A stretch of 64,000 bases of DNA from Streptacidiphilus jeojiense. GTDB taxonomy: Bacteria > Actinomycetota > Actinomycetes > Streptomycetales > Streptomycetaceae. The notes beneath the pieces are model-generated. The model saw only the letters and a list, made by a program, of their open reading frames with translations, ran no database searches and was not told the DNA's origin. Where the stretch lies: assembly GCF_000719095.1 (NCBI RefSeq), contig NZ_JOEH01000035.1, positions 1-64,000 on the forward strand, read 5' to 3'. Of the stretch, positions 53,544-62,523 are shown piece after piece. The first letter of the stretch is position 1, and the number at the start of each line of letters is the position of its first letter. Made by a program: the position numbers and the translations under genes.

Positions 53544-55432
53544 GAGCCGGCCCCCTCGCCGCCGTTGCCCCCGTTGTTACCGCCGCCACCGCCGCCGCCA
53601 CCGCTCCCGCCGCCGGGGTGGGGCCCGGCGCCGGTGCCGAGGGCGAGGAGGCGCCGTCGCCGGGCCAGGTAGCCGCCGACAGCGGGGGGAACGCTGACGA
53701 CGGCGAGCAGTTCGACCGCGGTGAGCGAGCTCAGCAGGGCGTCGTCGTGCCGTCCGGCCAGCGAGACGATGGTGGCCGGAGCCCCGTTCCCGGCGTCCCC
53801 TCCGCCGGTCCCGGTGCCCGAGGCCGGGACCACCTGGCCGGTGTCCGGATCGATCTTGCCGCCGGTGGACCCCGCGGATCCGGAGGTCGAACCGCTGGCG
53901 CCGCCGGTGCTGCCGCCGGCCGCCCCGCCGCTCCCCGAGGTACCGGCCCCGCTGCCGCCGGTTCCGCTGCCGCCCGTTCCGCCGGACGTGCCGGACGAGC
54001 CGCTGCCGCCGCTCCCCGAGCCGGAACCGCCGGAGGAGCCGGAACCGCCGCCGCTGCCGCTGCCGCTGCTGGGCTGCCCGTTGGCCTGCACGGTGCAGGT
54101 CAGCGGCTCGCCCGCCTTGTCGCAGGGGCTCGGCTGCGGGGCCTTGATCAGCACGGTCAGCTGTCCGGCCGAGTTGAAGGTCGGATTGGGGCAGTTGCTG
54201 AGCGTGTTGGGATTGACCCCGCTGGCGTTCCCGGGGATGTGCGCGACCTGCAGCAGGCCACCCTTCACCAGCCCGCGCGGGATCGGCGAGTACCCCAACT
54301 GGTCGGCCTCGCCCTGCCCGGCGCAGAGGATGTAGCCGATGTAGCGGCTGAGCGCCGACCCCTTGGCCGTGTTGAACCGCGGCGGCACCCCGCGCGACTC
54401 TCCGGACCTCGGCACGATCAGGTAGCTGTAGCTGGAGATCGGGTAGGAGCGCCGGTCGCTGTTGGTGTAGACCCCGTCCAGGTTCTGCTGCAGGTAGTTG
54501 GGGTCGTTGGGCGAGGTGTTGTCGTCCACGCCGCGGATCTTGGCGGCGGTCAGCGCCACGGCCACGTTGGAGGCGGTCGGCAGGGTGTAGTAACCGGCCG
54601 GGTTGAGCACCTTGACGACGGGCCAGTTGGCGCGCTTGGCGTAGGCGTACTCGTCGTACCCGATGGTGCCCTCACCGGTGGGCGACTGGATGTAGTTGGC
54701 CACCACGTCGGACCCGTTCTGCGCGACCATGCGGCCCGAGGGCGGGAAGAACTCGGTGTAGTCGCCGCAGGTCGCATGGACCTGGGCCCGGCAGTAGGCG
54801 TCCCACTGGGACTTGTAGGTGTGCTCCATGTACCGGGTGAACTGGGCGGTCGCGCCCGACCCGTCGGAGCGGACCACCGGGGTGATCGGGGTGTGCGGCA
54901 GCGCGCTGCCGTAGTCGTGGACGATGGCCGGGTCGTCCCAGTAGGTGATCGCCCCGGTGAAGATCTTCACGATGGTGGCGGGCGACAGCCGCATGTTGCG
55001 GACCAGCTTGCCGCCGACGGTGAGGTGGTACATGAAGGCGGTGCCGCCGGCCGTGACCGGGACGTAGGAGAAGTCGTAGACCGGGTTCTCCGCGCCGTTG
55101 AAGGTCTGCCCGCCGTTGGTCGGCATGCCGGCGTCGGCGTGGGTGCGGAACGGCACGTCCGAGGCGGTGAAGTCGTCCTGGCCCAGGCTCCACTGCTGGC
55201 GCCCGGCGGCCGAGCCCACCGGCGAGAAGTTGATGTTGATCCCCAGCGGACCCACGTCCTGCCGCCACTGGTCCAGCGCGGGCCCCGCCCAGCTGGAGCC
55301 GTCGCCGTTGAGCGAGGTCGCCGCGCCGGCGGTGCCGCTCTGCACCAGCACCAGGGCCACCGCGCAGAGCAGGACGGCCGACAGGCGCAGTCGGCGCAGC
55401 AGGCGACCGGCCCCGGGGGGTGTCGCTGACAT
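53540..55432 (-). CDS. PstS-like substrate-binding protein with Gly/Ser linker and C-terminal membrane helix
   Basis: The 630-residue protein starts at ATG 55432, set by GGAGG 7 bp upstream (an ATG at 55462 overlapping the pstA stop is possible). Signal peptide: LRLSAVLLCAVALVLVQSGTAGA. The binding domain (residues about 40-430) has the PstS-like ligand loop RSDGSGATAQFTRYM. A Gly/Ser/Thr-rich linker of about 100 residues leads to a membrane helix (SLTAVELLAVVSVPPAVGGYL), RRRR and another Gly-rich tail. There is no lipobox, so anchoring is by the C-terminal helix. Confidence 0.88.
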   Translation of the reverse strand: MSATPPGAGRLLRRLRLSAVLLCAVALVLVQSGTAGAATSLNGDGSSWAGPALDQWRQDVGPLGININFSPVGSAAGRQQWSLGQDDFTASDVPFRTHADAGMPTNGGQTFNGAENPVYDFSYVPVTAGGTAFMYHLTVGGKLVRNMRLSPATIVKIFTGAITYWDDPAIVHDYGSALPHTPITPVVRSDGSGATAQFTRYMEHTYKSQWDAYCRAQVHATCGDYTEFFPPSGRMVAQNGSDVVANYIQSPTGEGTIGYDEYAYAKRANWPVVKVLNPAGYYTLPTASNVAVALTAAKIRGVDDNTSPNDPNYLQQNLDGVYTNSDRRSYPISSYSYLIVPRSGESRGVPPRFNTAKGSALSRYIGYILCAGQGEADQLGYSPIPRGLVKGGLLQVAHIPGNASGVNPNTLSNCPNPTFNSAGQLTVLIKAPQPSPCDKAGEPLTCTVQANGQPSSGSGSGGGSGSSGGSGSGSGGSGSSGTSGGTGGSGTGGSGAGTSGSGGAAGGSTGGASGSTSGSAGSTGGKIDPDTGQVVPASGTGTGGGDAGNGAPATIVSLAGRHDDALLSSLTAVELLAVVSVPPAVGGYLARRRRLLALGTGAGPHPGGGSGGGGGGGGNNGGNGGEGAGS

Positions 55433-55458
55433 GGGTGTTCCTCCAGGATCGGTTCGAC

Positions 55459-56592
55459 TCATGACGCGGCCATCTCCCGCTGCAGCCGCCGCCGCTGACG
55501 GCGACTCAGGTCACCGGGGCGGCGGCCGCCGATCAGCCGGGCGGTGACGAAGAGCACCAGCACCATCGCCATCAGGGTCAGCGCGGCGGCGAAACCGCGC
55601 GCCACCATGTCCGGCGCGGGGTACCTGACGTAGTTCCAGATGTAGAGCGGCAGGCTGACCTGGTGGTCCGAGAACGGGTCGGCGTTCATCCCCGAGGTGA
55701 AGCCTGAGGTCAGTAGTACCGGCGAGGTCTCGCCCACACCGCGGGCCATCCCCAGCACCACCGCGGTGACCAGACCGGGCCGCGCCGTCGGCAGCACCAC
55801 GTTCAGCACCGTCCGCCACTGGCTGCCGCCGAGCGCGTACGAGGCCTCCCGCAGGGTGCCCGGCACCAGCCTGATCACCACCTCGGCGGCCCTGGTCACG
55901 ATCGGCATCATCATCACCGTCAGCGCCAGCGAGGCGGCGAAGCCGCACTTCTGCACCCCCAGCGAGAGGATGACCACGCCGAGGATGAACAGCCCGGCCA
56001 CGATCGAGGGCAGTGCGGTCATCGCCTCGACCACGGTCCGGACCGGTCGGGCCAACCTGCCGCCGACCTCGGACATGAAGACCGCCGCCGCGATGCCCAG
56101 CGGCACGGCGAACAGGGTCGCCAGGCCGAGCTGCTCCAGCGAGCCGACCACCGCGTTGAGCGCCCCGCCCGAGGTGATCGGCGAGAGCGTCGCCGTGGTC
56201 TCCATCGACTGGGTGAAGAAGTTGCTGTGCGAGGCCGCGTGCGAGCCCCGGATCGCCACATAGACGATCTGATCGACGATCAGCGCCACCACCAGGACCC
56301 CGGAGCTGCCGACCACGGTCTGCACCAGGCGCTCGCGGACCGTGCGCGCGTCCCACTGCAGCCGGCCCAGGCCCCAGGTCATGGCGAGGAACAGCAGGTA
56401 CCAGACGACCAGGAAGCCGAAGGCGCCGCTGAGCGGCAGCACCCGTTCGTAGAGCACCCAGTCCAGCGCGAGGGAGCCCGCGGCGGCGCCGAGCAGCGTC
56501 AGCACGCTCTCCCTGGTGACGCCGCCCAGGCGCACCCGCCGTTCCGCCGGCGCGGTGGGCACGGCCTGCGCCGTACGCTCGATGACACTCAC
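55459..56592 (-). CDS. pstA: Phosphate-type ABC transporter permease PstA
   Basis: The 377-residue permease has an N-terminal extension with two helices, then the ABC-permease core. The conserved loop EAsyALGGSQWRTVLNVVLP region and ETSPVLLTSG match PstA. It is third in the operon order after pstC, 42 bp downstream of it, and overlaps the ATG alternative of the following binding-protein gene. Confidence 0.92.
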   Translation of the reverse strand: MSVIERTAQAVPTAPAERRVRLGGVTRESVLTLLGAAAGSLALDWVLYERVLPLSGAFGFLVVWYLLFLAMTWGLGRLQWDARTVRERLVQTVVGSSGVLVVALIVDQIVYVAIRGSHAASHSNFFTQSMETTATLSPITSGGALNAVVGSLEQLGLATLFAVPLGIAAAVFMSEVGGRLARPVRTVVEAMTALPSIVAGLFILGVVILSLGVQKCGFAASLALTVMMMPIVTRAAEVVIRLVPGTLREASYALGGSQWRTVLNVVLPTARPGLVTAVVLGMARGVGETSPVLLTSGFTSGMNADPFSDHQVSLPLYIWNYVRYPAPDMVARGFAAALTLMAMVLVLFVTARLIGGRRPGDLSRRQRRRLQREMAAS

Positions 56593-56634
56593 TGCATCCC
56601 AGCCCCTCGTGAGTCGTTTCGGTCCACCGCTGCC

Positions 56635-57675
56635 TCAGTCCGCCGTCGCGGCACCGGAGCGGGACCGCCCGATCACCACCGAGGCGACCATGTTGACCAG
56701 CAGGGTGAGCAGGAAGAGCACCAGGCCTGCGGCCATCAGCGCGGACAGCGACAGCGCGTCCGACTCGCCGAAGCGCAGCGCGATCAGGGCCGAGATGGAG
56801 TTGGCGCCGTTCTCCAGGATGTGACCGGTCACCAGGAACTTCGGCGAGATGATCAGGGCGACGGCGATGGTCTCCCCCATCGCCCGGCCGAAGCCGAGCA
56901 TCACCGCCCCGATCACCCCGCCCCGGCCGAACGGCAGCACCACCTTCCGCACCATCCCCCAGCGGGTGCTGCCCAGCGCGTAGGCGCCCTCCCGCTCGCC
57001 CTGCGGGGCCTGGGAGAAGACCTCGCGGCTGAGCGAGGCGATGATCGGGATGATCATCAGCGAGACGACCGTGCCGGCGATGAACGGTGACGAGGTGTAG
57101 GAGGTGTCGATGTCGCCGGTGCGCACCTTCAGGAACGGCAGCACGCCGCCCAGGTGCATGGTCAGCCAGCGGACGAAGCCGACGATCCTGGGCTGGAGGA
57201 AGAACAGCCCCCACAGGCCGTAGACGATGCTGGGGATCGCCGCCATCAGGTCCACCAGTGACACCAGCGCGGACCTGATCCGCACCGGCGCGTACTCCGA
57301 GATGAAGACCGCGGCGGTCAGCGCCACCGGCACCGCGATGGCCAGCGCCACCAGCGCGATGATGATCCCGTCCGGGAGCACCGCGGCGATCCCGAAGACA
57401 TGCGCCTGGGTGAGCCAGTTCTGCTCGGTGAAGAACGACCAGCCGCTCGACCTCAGCGCCTGCAGACCCCGGTAGAGCAGGAAGAAGGCGATCAGGCCCA
57501 TGATCGCGAAGACCGAGAGCCCGGCGGCGCGCAGCAACCCGCGGAAGATGCGGTCCCCGGCCGACACCGGCGCGGTGATCCGCCGCGGCCGGTCCTCGCC
57601 CGCGTCGAAACCCGCGTCAGAGCTCGCGTCGAGGCCCGTGCCCTGGCCGTCGTCCGCCGTCACGAAGTCGGCCAT
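56635..57675 (-). CDS. pstC: Phosphate-type ABC transporter permease PstC
   Basis: The 346-residue protein starts at ATG 57675 (GGGAAGG upstream), its first base overlapping the stop of the preceding gene. It shows the permease core SEYAPVRIRSALVSLVDLMA, AIPSIVYGLWGLFFL, the EAA-like loop GAYALGSTRWGMVRKVVLPF and GRAMGETIAVALI, as in PstC. Six main helices follow a hydrophilic N-terminus. Confidence 0.93.
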   Translation of the reverse strand: MADFVTADDGQGTGLDASSDAGFDAGEDRPRRITAPVSAGDRIFRGLLRAAGLSVFAIMGLIAFFLLYRGLQALRSSGWSFFTEQNWLTQAHVFGIAAVLPDGIIIALVALAIAVPVALTAAVFISEYAPVRIRSALVSLVDLMAAIPSIVYGLWGLFFLQPRIVGFVRWLTMHLGGVLPFLKVRTGDIDTSYTSSPFIAGTVVSLMIIPIIASLSREVFSQAPQGEREGAYALGSTRWGMVRKVVLPFGRGGVIGAVMLGFGRAMGETIAVALIISPKFLVTGHILENGANSISALIALRFGESDALSLSALMAAGLVLFLLTLLVNMVASVVIGRSRSGAATAD

Positions 57676-60314
57676 CACCCGCGCCTTCCCATCCGCCGGA
57701 CCCCGCGCCGCGCCGCGGCCGCGGTCCTGCCCCAACCCTGTCGCAGCCCCGCGCCGGCCCCGGTACCGCCCAGCAGCAGCACCGCCGGACCGCCGATGAG
57801 CAGCGCCGCTCCCGCGATCAGCAGCGCCGGCAGCAGCAGCCGCTGCGCTCCGGCCCGGTCCGGATCGGCCTGCCCGGCCGCGACGTTCTGCACCGCGAGC
57901 GGGGTCGCCGAGGAGCCGGCCCGGTTCGGTGACTGTCCGCCCGACGCGCCTCCGGTGCTGCCGGCCGACGTCCCGCCGGTGCCGCCGGACGTGGTACCCC
58001 CTGCCGTGCCGCCGGACGCGGCACCGCCGCTGCCGCCGCCCGTTCCGCCGGACGTCGAGGTCGTCGAACCGCCCGAGGTGCCCTGGGAGGTCGCACCGGT
58101 CGTCGAACCGCCTTCGTGGGCGACCCCCTGGTTGCCCGGCAGCGTCCCGTCCTGCGCCAGCACGTGCTCCGCGGCCGACGCGGCCTGCTCCTGCTGCTGG
58201 GACGTCAGATCGAGGAACCCGGGCGCCAGTTCACCGGGGTCGAACCCGTAGACCTGTCCCGAGTCGGAGGCGGTGACCTGCGTCAGGAAGCGGGAGATGC
58301 TGCCGGCCTTGGCGTCGCTCAGGCCCCGGGTCGGGACCATGGCGTAGGACACCTGGGTGAGCGGGTAGGCCGCCGCGTCCGAGGCGAAGGCGGTACCGGG
58401 GGTCCCGTAGGGAAGCACCTGGGTCCCGGTCCTGGCGTCCAGCGGCATGTCGTCCACCGCCGCCTGCATGCTGTGCAGGTCCGGGCCGACGAACGCGCCG
58501 GACGGGTTCTGCAGTTGGGCGGTCGGCAGCGAGAACGCCTGCGCGGTGGCGGCGTCCGTGATCGCGAACACCGACCTGATGCCCGGCGCCTCGGGGGCGC
58601 ACTTGGAGGTCAGCGCCACCGAGCCGGTGTCGTCGTGGATGCAGCTCGGCTGGGCCTGGATGACGTTGCGGTCCACCTGGGTCAGCCCGCCCAGCAGCGG
58701 GATCCAGTCCTCCTGCTTGCGGTGGATCGTCCCGTTGGCGCCCTGGTAGGTGCCGGTCGAGTCCTGCGGAACCAGCGAGTCGACCGGGTAGCCGGAGAAG
58801 GTCTTCGGCAGGTAGTAGCTGTCGACGTGCATGCCCCACGGGTCCGGCGCGCCCTGCAGGAAGGCCCGGGCGTCGGGGTCGGCGTGGATCCAGGTGGTCA
58901 GCTGGCGCACCAGGTCGGTGGTCCCGCCGGTCACGATCGGGTACTGGCTGTAGTCGCAGGACGGCCAGACCGGGCCGTTCACCGGATCGACCGGATTCAG
59001 CTGCAGGAACTCCGGGTCCTGGAAGATGCAGGCCGGGTTGCCCGCGACCGAGGCGAAGCCCGGCAGCGAGCCGTTTCCGGCTCCGTCCGAGTACGACTGG
59101 GTCAGCAGCTTCGCCAGCAGCCGGGCGTTCAGCCGCATCCGGGTGATCTGCTGCCCCTGCACCGGCACGCTCTGACCGGAGATCCCGCCGTTGTCCACCA
59201 CGAAGGCCACGCTGATCGCCGTCGTCGCCAGCGGCGCGTAGACGTAGGGGCGCGTCGCCGCCCCGGTGTCCGGATAGGCGGTGAGCGCGACATCGGCCCC
59301 GGTGCCGGCCAGGAAGGCGGCCCGGGCCTGCGGTTCGCCGCCGCCGAAGGTGTACTGCAGGCTCATCGGAGCGGTGCCCTGGCACAGCCCGGACCGCCAG
59401 AGCTGCATCGCCCGGTCGGAGATCTCCAGCCCCTGGGCGGTGAACGACGCCGTCGCGGCCTTGCAGTCGCTCGGCGTCGGCGCGAAGCTCAGCGGGACCA
59501 CGGTCCGTTCGGACCAGGCGCAGGTCTCGCCGTCCCAGTTGCCGGTGACCAGGTCCTGGATCTGCAGCCCGCCGTCGGCGCCCTCCCCGAGCAGCGGGTC
59601 CGCGCTGTGGTCGGTGCACCCGCCCGGAGTGCCGAGGAGTTGCGCGGCGCTGAGGCTGTCCCCGCCGTAGTTGGGCTCGACCACGATGGAGCAGGCGTGC
59701 GAGACGTCGCAACCCAGGGACTGGCTCTGCTCCGCCGTCCAGACCTCGATGTCGGCCGAGCCGGTGCCGTCCGGCCGGGTGGCCATCAACCGCATGTTGG
59801 AGGGGAACTCCGGGGTGGTGGTCCCGGACGCCGGTTCCGGCTGCTGGAAGCCGAGTTTGGGATCCGCGTTGTAGAGGGTGCTTCCGTAGCAGTCGGTGAT
59901 CTTCGGATTGGCGCCCCGGCACTCGTACACCCGCACCGGGTAGAAGGTGGTCAGGCTGCCCGGCGTCACATTGGGCGTCCAGGCCGACGTCCCGGCGCCG
60001 CTGCCGGTCGTGGTGGGGGTGAACCCGGTCCAGGAGACGTGCAGCACCTGGTCGGTGAGCTCCGTGGTCTGACTCACCGTCACCGAACCCTTGGGCCCGT
60101 AGCTGCCCGTCGTCGGGTCTCCCGGGTTGGGCTGCCAGACCGGCGGACCGTCCACTGTCACCGCGGAGGCCGCCTGGGCCTGCGTGAGCGTATGGGCGCT
60201 CTGCGGCAGCGTCCCCAGCCCGCCGAGCAGGAGCAGCGCCGTCAGGACGACCGCGGCGCCCCTGCGGAACCCCCTCCGCGCCGAGGAGATCCGCCTCGCT
60301 CGCACCGTCATCAC
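57675..60314 (-). CDS. Large secreted PstS-like substrate-binding protein with C-terminal membrane helix
   Basis: The 879-residue protein has a signal peptide (GAAVVLTALLLLGGLGTLPQS), a Cys-containing N-terminal domain of about 270 residues unlike PstS (SLGCDVSHACSIVVEPNYGG), a periplasmic-binding-type region (residues about 290-700; LQYTFGGGEPQARAAFLAGT, MRLNARLLAKLLTQSYSD), a Ser/Gly/Thr linker and a C-terminal helix (LLLPALLIAGAALLIGGPAVLLL) with a basic end. It overlaps pstC by one base. It is the first transport gene of the tightly packed part of the island. Confidence 0.82.
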   Translation of the reverse strand: MMTVRARRISSARRGFRRGAAVVLTALLLLGGLGTLPQSAHTLTQAQAASAVTVDGPPVWQPNPGDPTTGSYGPKGSVTVSQTTELTDQVLHVSWTGFTPTTTGSGAGTSAWTPNVTPGSLTTFYPVRVYECRGANPKITDCYGSTLYNADPKLGFQQPEPASGTTTPEFPSNMRLMATRPDGTGSADIEVWTAEQSQSLGCDVSHACSIVVEPNYGGDSLSAAQLLGTPGGCTDHSADPLLGEGADGGLQIQDLVTGNWDGETCAWSERTVVPLSFAPTPSDCKAATASFTAQGLEISDRAMQLWRSGLCQGTAPMSLQYTFGGGEPQARAAFLAGTGADVALTAYPDTGAATRPYVYAPLATTAISVAFVVDNGGISGQSVPVQGQQITRMRLNARLLAKLLTQSYSDGAGNGSLPGFASVAGNPACIFQDPEFLQLNPVDPVNGPVWPSCDYSQYPIVTGGTTDLVRQLTTWIHADPDARAFLQGAPDPWGMHVDSYYLPKTFSGYPVDSLVPQDSTGTYQGANGTIHRKQEDWIPLLGGLTQVDRNVIQAQPSCIHDDTGSVALTSKCAPEAPGIRSVFAITDAATAQAFSLPTAQLQNPSGAFVGPDLHSMQAAVDDMPLDARTGTQVLPYGTPGTAFASDAAAYPLTQVSYAMVPTRGLSDAKAGSISRFLTQVTASDSGQVYGFDPGELAPGFLDLTSQQQEQAASAAEHVLAQDGTLPGNQGVAHEGGSTTGATSQGTSGGSTTSTSGGTGGGSGGAASGGTAGGTTSGGTGGTSAGSTGGASGGQSPNRAGSSATPLAVQNVAAGQADPDRAGAQRLLLPALLIAGAALLIGGPAVLLLGGTGAGAGLRQGWGRTAAAARRGVRRMGRRG

Positions 60315-60447
60315 AACCCGTTCCCCTCAGCGCATTTCCGGCCCGGCCACACGGCGGCCCCAACCATTCGGCCTGTCCGCCATGACTGATGACGGTCCAA
60401 CAGATGTACGAGACGACAACTCCGCCCGGGGCGGGCCCCCGGCCAGG

Positions 60448-61032
60448 TCAGGAGGCGGGCGTGTAGCTGACCGCGAAGGAGCCGACGGACTGGCCGGCGA
60501 AGAAGCCGGTCTGCAGGTGGGCGTTGAGGTAGGCGGCGCCGGCCGGGTCCACGTCCAGCTCGGAGGACGTCAGGGTCTGCGCCGTTCCGTCGCCGCCGAC
60601 GCTGAGGTCCCCGGCGGGGTCGAGCAGCGCGACCGGGGTGCTGCCGCCCACCGGGACGCCGGTGAACTGGCCCAGGAAGGTGTTGAAGTCCAGGTTGGTG
60701 AAGGCCGCGGCCCGGCCGGTCTTCACGTCGACGATCAGCAGGCCGCCGCCGAGCTGCAGGTCGGCGGTGATCTGGTCCACGTTGCCGGTGCCACCGGTGA
60801 CCGGGAAGGTCGAGGTCAGCCCGTTGGCGGAGCTGTATGCGCCGGTCGCCGAGGGCAGCGGGGCGGCGAAGACGCCCTGGGCGGCGGCCTGCTGGAAGAA
60901 GGTGCTGCTCTCGGTGATCACCGCGCTGCCGGAGGCGGCGGTGGCGGCCGTCGCCGAACCGGGCAGGGTGAGGCCGAGGGCCAGGGCGGCAGAGGCGGCG
61001 ACGACCACGGGCAGGAACCTGCGTGCATGCAT
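60448..61032 (-). CDS. Small secreted protein of unknown function
   Basis: The 194-residue protein starts at ATG 61032 with GAGGAG upstream and has a clear Sec signal (RRFLPVVVAASAALALGLTLPGSATA). The mature part is Gly/Thr/Ala-rich and beta-like, with no Cys (SAVITESSTFFQQAAAQGVF, NTFLGQFTGVPVGG). I recognise no family. It lies between two substrate-binding protein genes and after a strong hairpin. Confidence 0.8.
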   Translation of the reverse strand: MHARRFLPVVVAASAALALGLTLPGSATAATAASGSAVITESSTFFQQAAAQGVFAAPLPSATGAYSSANGLTSTFPVTGGTGNVDQITADLQLGGGLLIVDVKTGRAAAFTNLDFNTFLGQFTGVPVGGSTPVALLDPAGDLSVGGDGTAQTLTSSELDVDPAGAAYLNAHLQTGFFAGQSVGSFAVSYTPAS

Positions 61033-61050
61033 GAGTGTCTCCTCGGGGAA

Positions 61051-61089
61051 AGCGGGCCGGCACCCGGACGAATCCGGGGCCGACCCGCT
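61051..61089 (-). terminator. Hairpin between the secreted binding-protein gene and the small secreted-protein gene
   Basis: Long arms at 61051-61068 and 61073-61089 with two bulges close on a CGAA tetraloop. It lies about 70 bp beyond the stop of the upstream gene and 19 bp before the next start codon, so it is either a terminator or a partial attenuator. Confidence 0.6.
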
Positions 61090-61157
61090 GCAGGCGTGGC
61101 AAAGCAGGGATCACGCGGTGGAGCGATGGAGCCGTGGAGCGGTGACGGTCAGGTCGG

Positions 61158-62186
61158 TCAGGTGTGCGAGATGACGCCGCACAGGGCCAGCGGCAGGAAG
61201 CCGTAGCTCTTGAGGTCGGCCTGGGCGGTGGCGTTCTTGCAGATCCAGCCGGTCGAGCTGAAGATCGCCTTCAGCGCGGTGGCGTGGGAGTCGCCCGCGT
61301 TCCAGTCACCGGCACGGACCACGTTGTAGAGGTTCCGCGAGTACGCGCTGACGGCGTAGGCGCTGGAGATGGTCTTGTTGGTGGTGTCGATCGGCACGAT
61401 GCCGTCCAGGTTGCGGACGGTCAGCGGGCCCTGGACGTCGGTGCCCGAGCCGTGGCTGAAGTAGACCTGGCCGATGTAGTGGCCCACCGAGTAGGGCACC
61501 ACCGAGTCGTTGGTCTGCAGCAGGGTGTTGCTGCCCTCGTTCTCCTCCACCGTCTGGTTCACGCAGCTGCCGATGGTGGTGATGCCGGTGGAGCTGAGGA
61601 AGAAGGACCGGGTGCCGGAACCGCTCTGCGGCAGGAACGGCTGGATGGTGTTGGCCGAGCCGGTGAAGCCGGAGATGTCGGTGATCTGGTTCCACTTGGT
61701 GATCGTGCAGGCGTAGATGCCCTGCAGGTCGGCCTTGGTCAGGTTGGCCGGGGCGTCGCCGCCGGACTTGGCCGCCCAGGACACCGCGTCCTTCGCGTAG
61801 GCGATGAAGTCGTCGGTGGTCGGGTCGCCGGTCTGCGGGCCGCGCGAGGAGCGGGCGAAGTCGACCGTGCTGGAGGTGGTGCTCCCCAGCGCCGTGATGC
61901 CGGCACCGGAACCGTTCGGGCGGGTGATCGAGGTCGCACCCGTCTTGGTGGTGATCGGGGAGGTGCCGGTGGCGTCCCAGCTGTAGAGCTTGGGGGTGCC
62001 GGTGTAGTCCGTCGAGAGCTGGTTGAACAGAGCCTGGACGGTGTCCGAGCCGACGCCCACGATGTCGGTGGCGGCGGGGGTGGTGCCGCTCGGCGGGTCG
62101 GCGAGGGCCGGACCGGCGGCGAGGGACACCACGGAGGCGGTGAGCGCGGCAGCGGAGACGAGCTTGGCGACAGTGGTCTTACGCAT
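61158..62186 (-). CDS. Secreted PstS-like substrate-binding protein
   Basis: The 342-residue protein starts at ATG 62186 with GGAGG 8 bp upstream. The signal peptide is VAKLVSAAALTASVVSLAAGPALA with Ala-type cleavage and no lipobox. The mature fold looks like a type II periplasmic-binding protein: DIVGVGSDTVQALFNQLS, FARSSRGP, the ligand loop PQSGSGTRSFF and NLDGIVPID. It has neither linker nor C-terminal helix, so it should be freely secreted or wall-associated. It is the third binding protein of the island. Confidence 0.88.
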   Translation of the reverse strand: MRKTTVAKLVSAAALTASVVSLAAGPALADPPSGTTPAATDIVGVGSDTVQALFNQLSTDYTGTPKLYSWDATGTSPITTKTGATSITRPNGSGAGITALGSTTSSTVDFARSSRGPQTGDPTTDDFIAYAKDAVSWAAKSGGDAPANLTKADLQGIYACTITKWNQITDISGFTGSANTIQPFLPQSGSGTRSFFLSSTGITTIGSCVNQTVEENEGSNTLLQTNDSVVPYSVGHYIGQVYFSHGSGTDVQGPLTVRNLDGIVPIDTTNKTISSAYAVSAYSRNLYNVVRAGDWNAGDSHATALKAIFSSTGWICKNATAQADLKSYGFLPLALCGVISHT

Positions 62187-62523
62187 GTTGCGGTTCCTCC
62201 GGGAGGAGTGACGTACATGGCGGACCAAGACCCGGTTGCGGGTCCGGTGCCCTCGGCCGTCGCGCTGCGGAACTGCGGTGCTGCGGTGCTGCGCGGCGCG
62301 GCCTCCGGCGGGAACGACCCTCCCCGAGCGGCTGTGCCCCCGCCAAGGGCCGCCCGGCACCGTCGGGCCGCTCCGAGACGGCGTCGGCGGCTCTGTCGAG
62401 GCCACCGTCGCCGCAGGTCAGGGGGTGTGTTGTCGAAGCGGTGGGTCCGTCCGGCGGTGCACCCGGCAACACCGGGCGTGCTTCCCCAGGTGGCGGGTCG
62501 AGCGCCCCTCGGCCACCTCCCGT
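62187..62523. other. Intergenic region upstream of the secreted binding-protein gene
   Basis: The 337 bp hold no gene I can support. They contain short CTGCGGTG direct repeats (about 62265-62290) and the Shine-Dalgarno of the leftward gene. I looked for tandem GTTCA-type PHO boxes and saw none. Confidence 0.4.

Noticed and set aside
51706..53601. A 631-codon frame with PstB at its end
   Set aside because: The N-terminal part is an Arg/Pro-rich frame shadow of the sortase-like gene. PstB starts at 52593.
53900..54080. Dense GCCGCC/GGTTCC tandem-like repeats
   Set aside because: They are codon-level consequences of the Gly/Ser-rich linker of the binding protein, not an independent repeat element. 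The same applies to 57940-58060.
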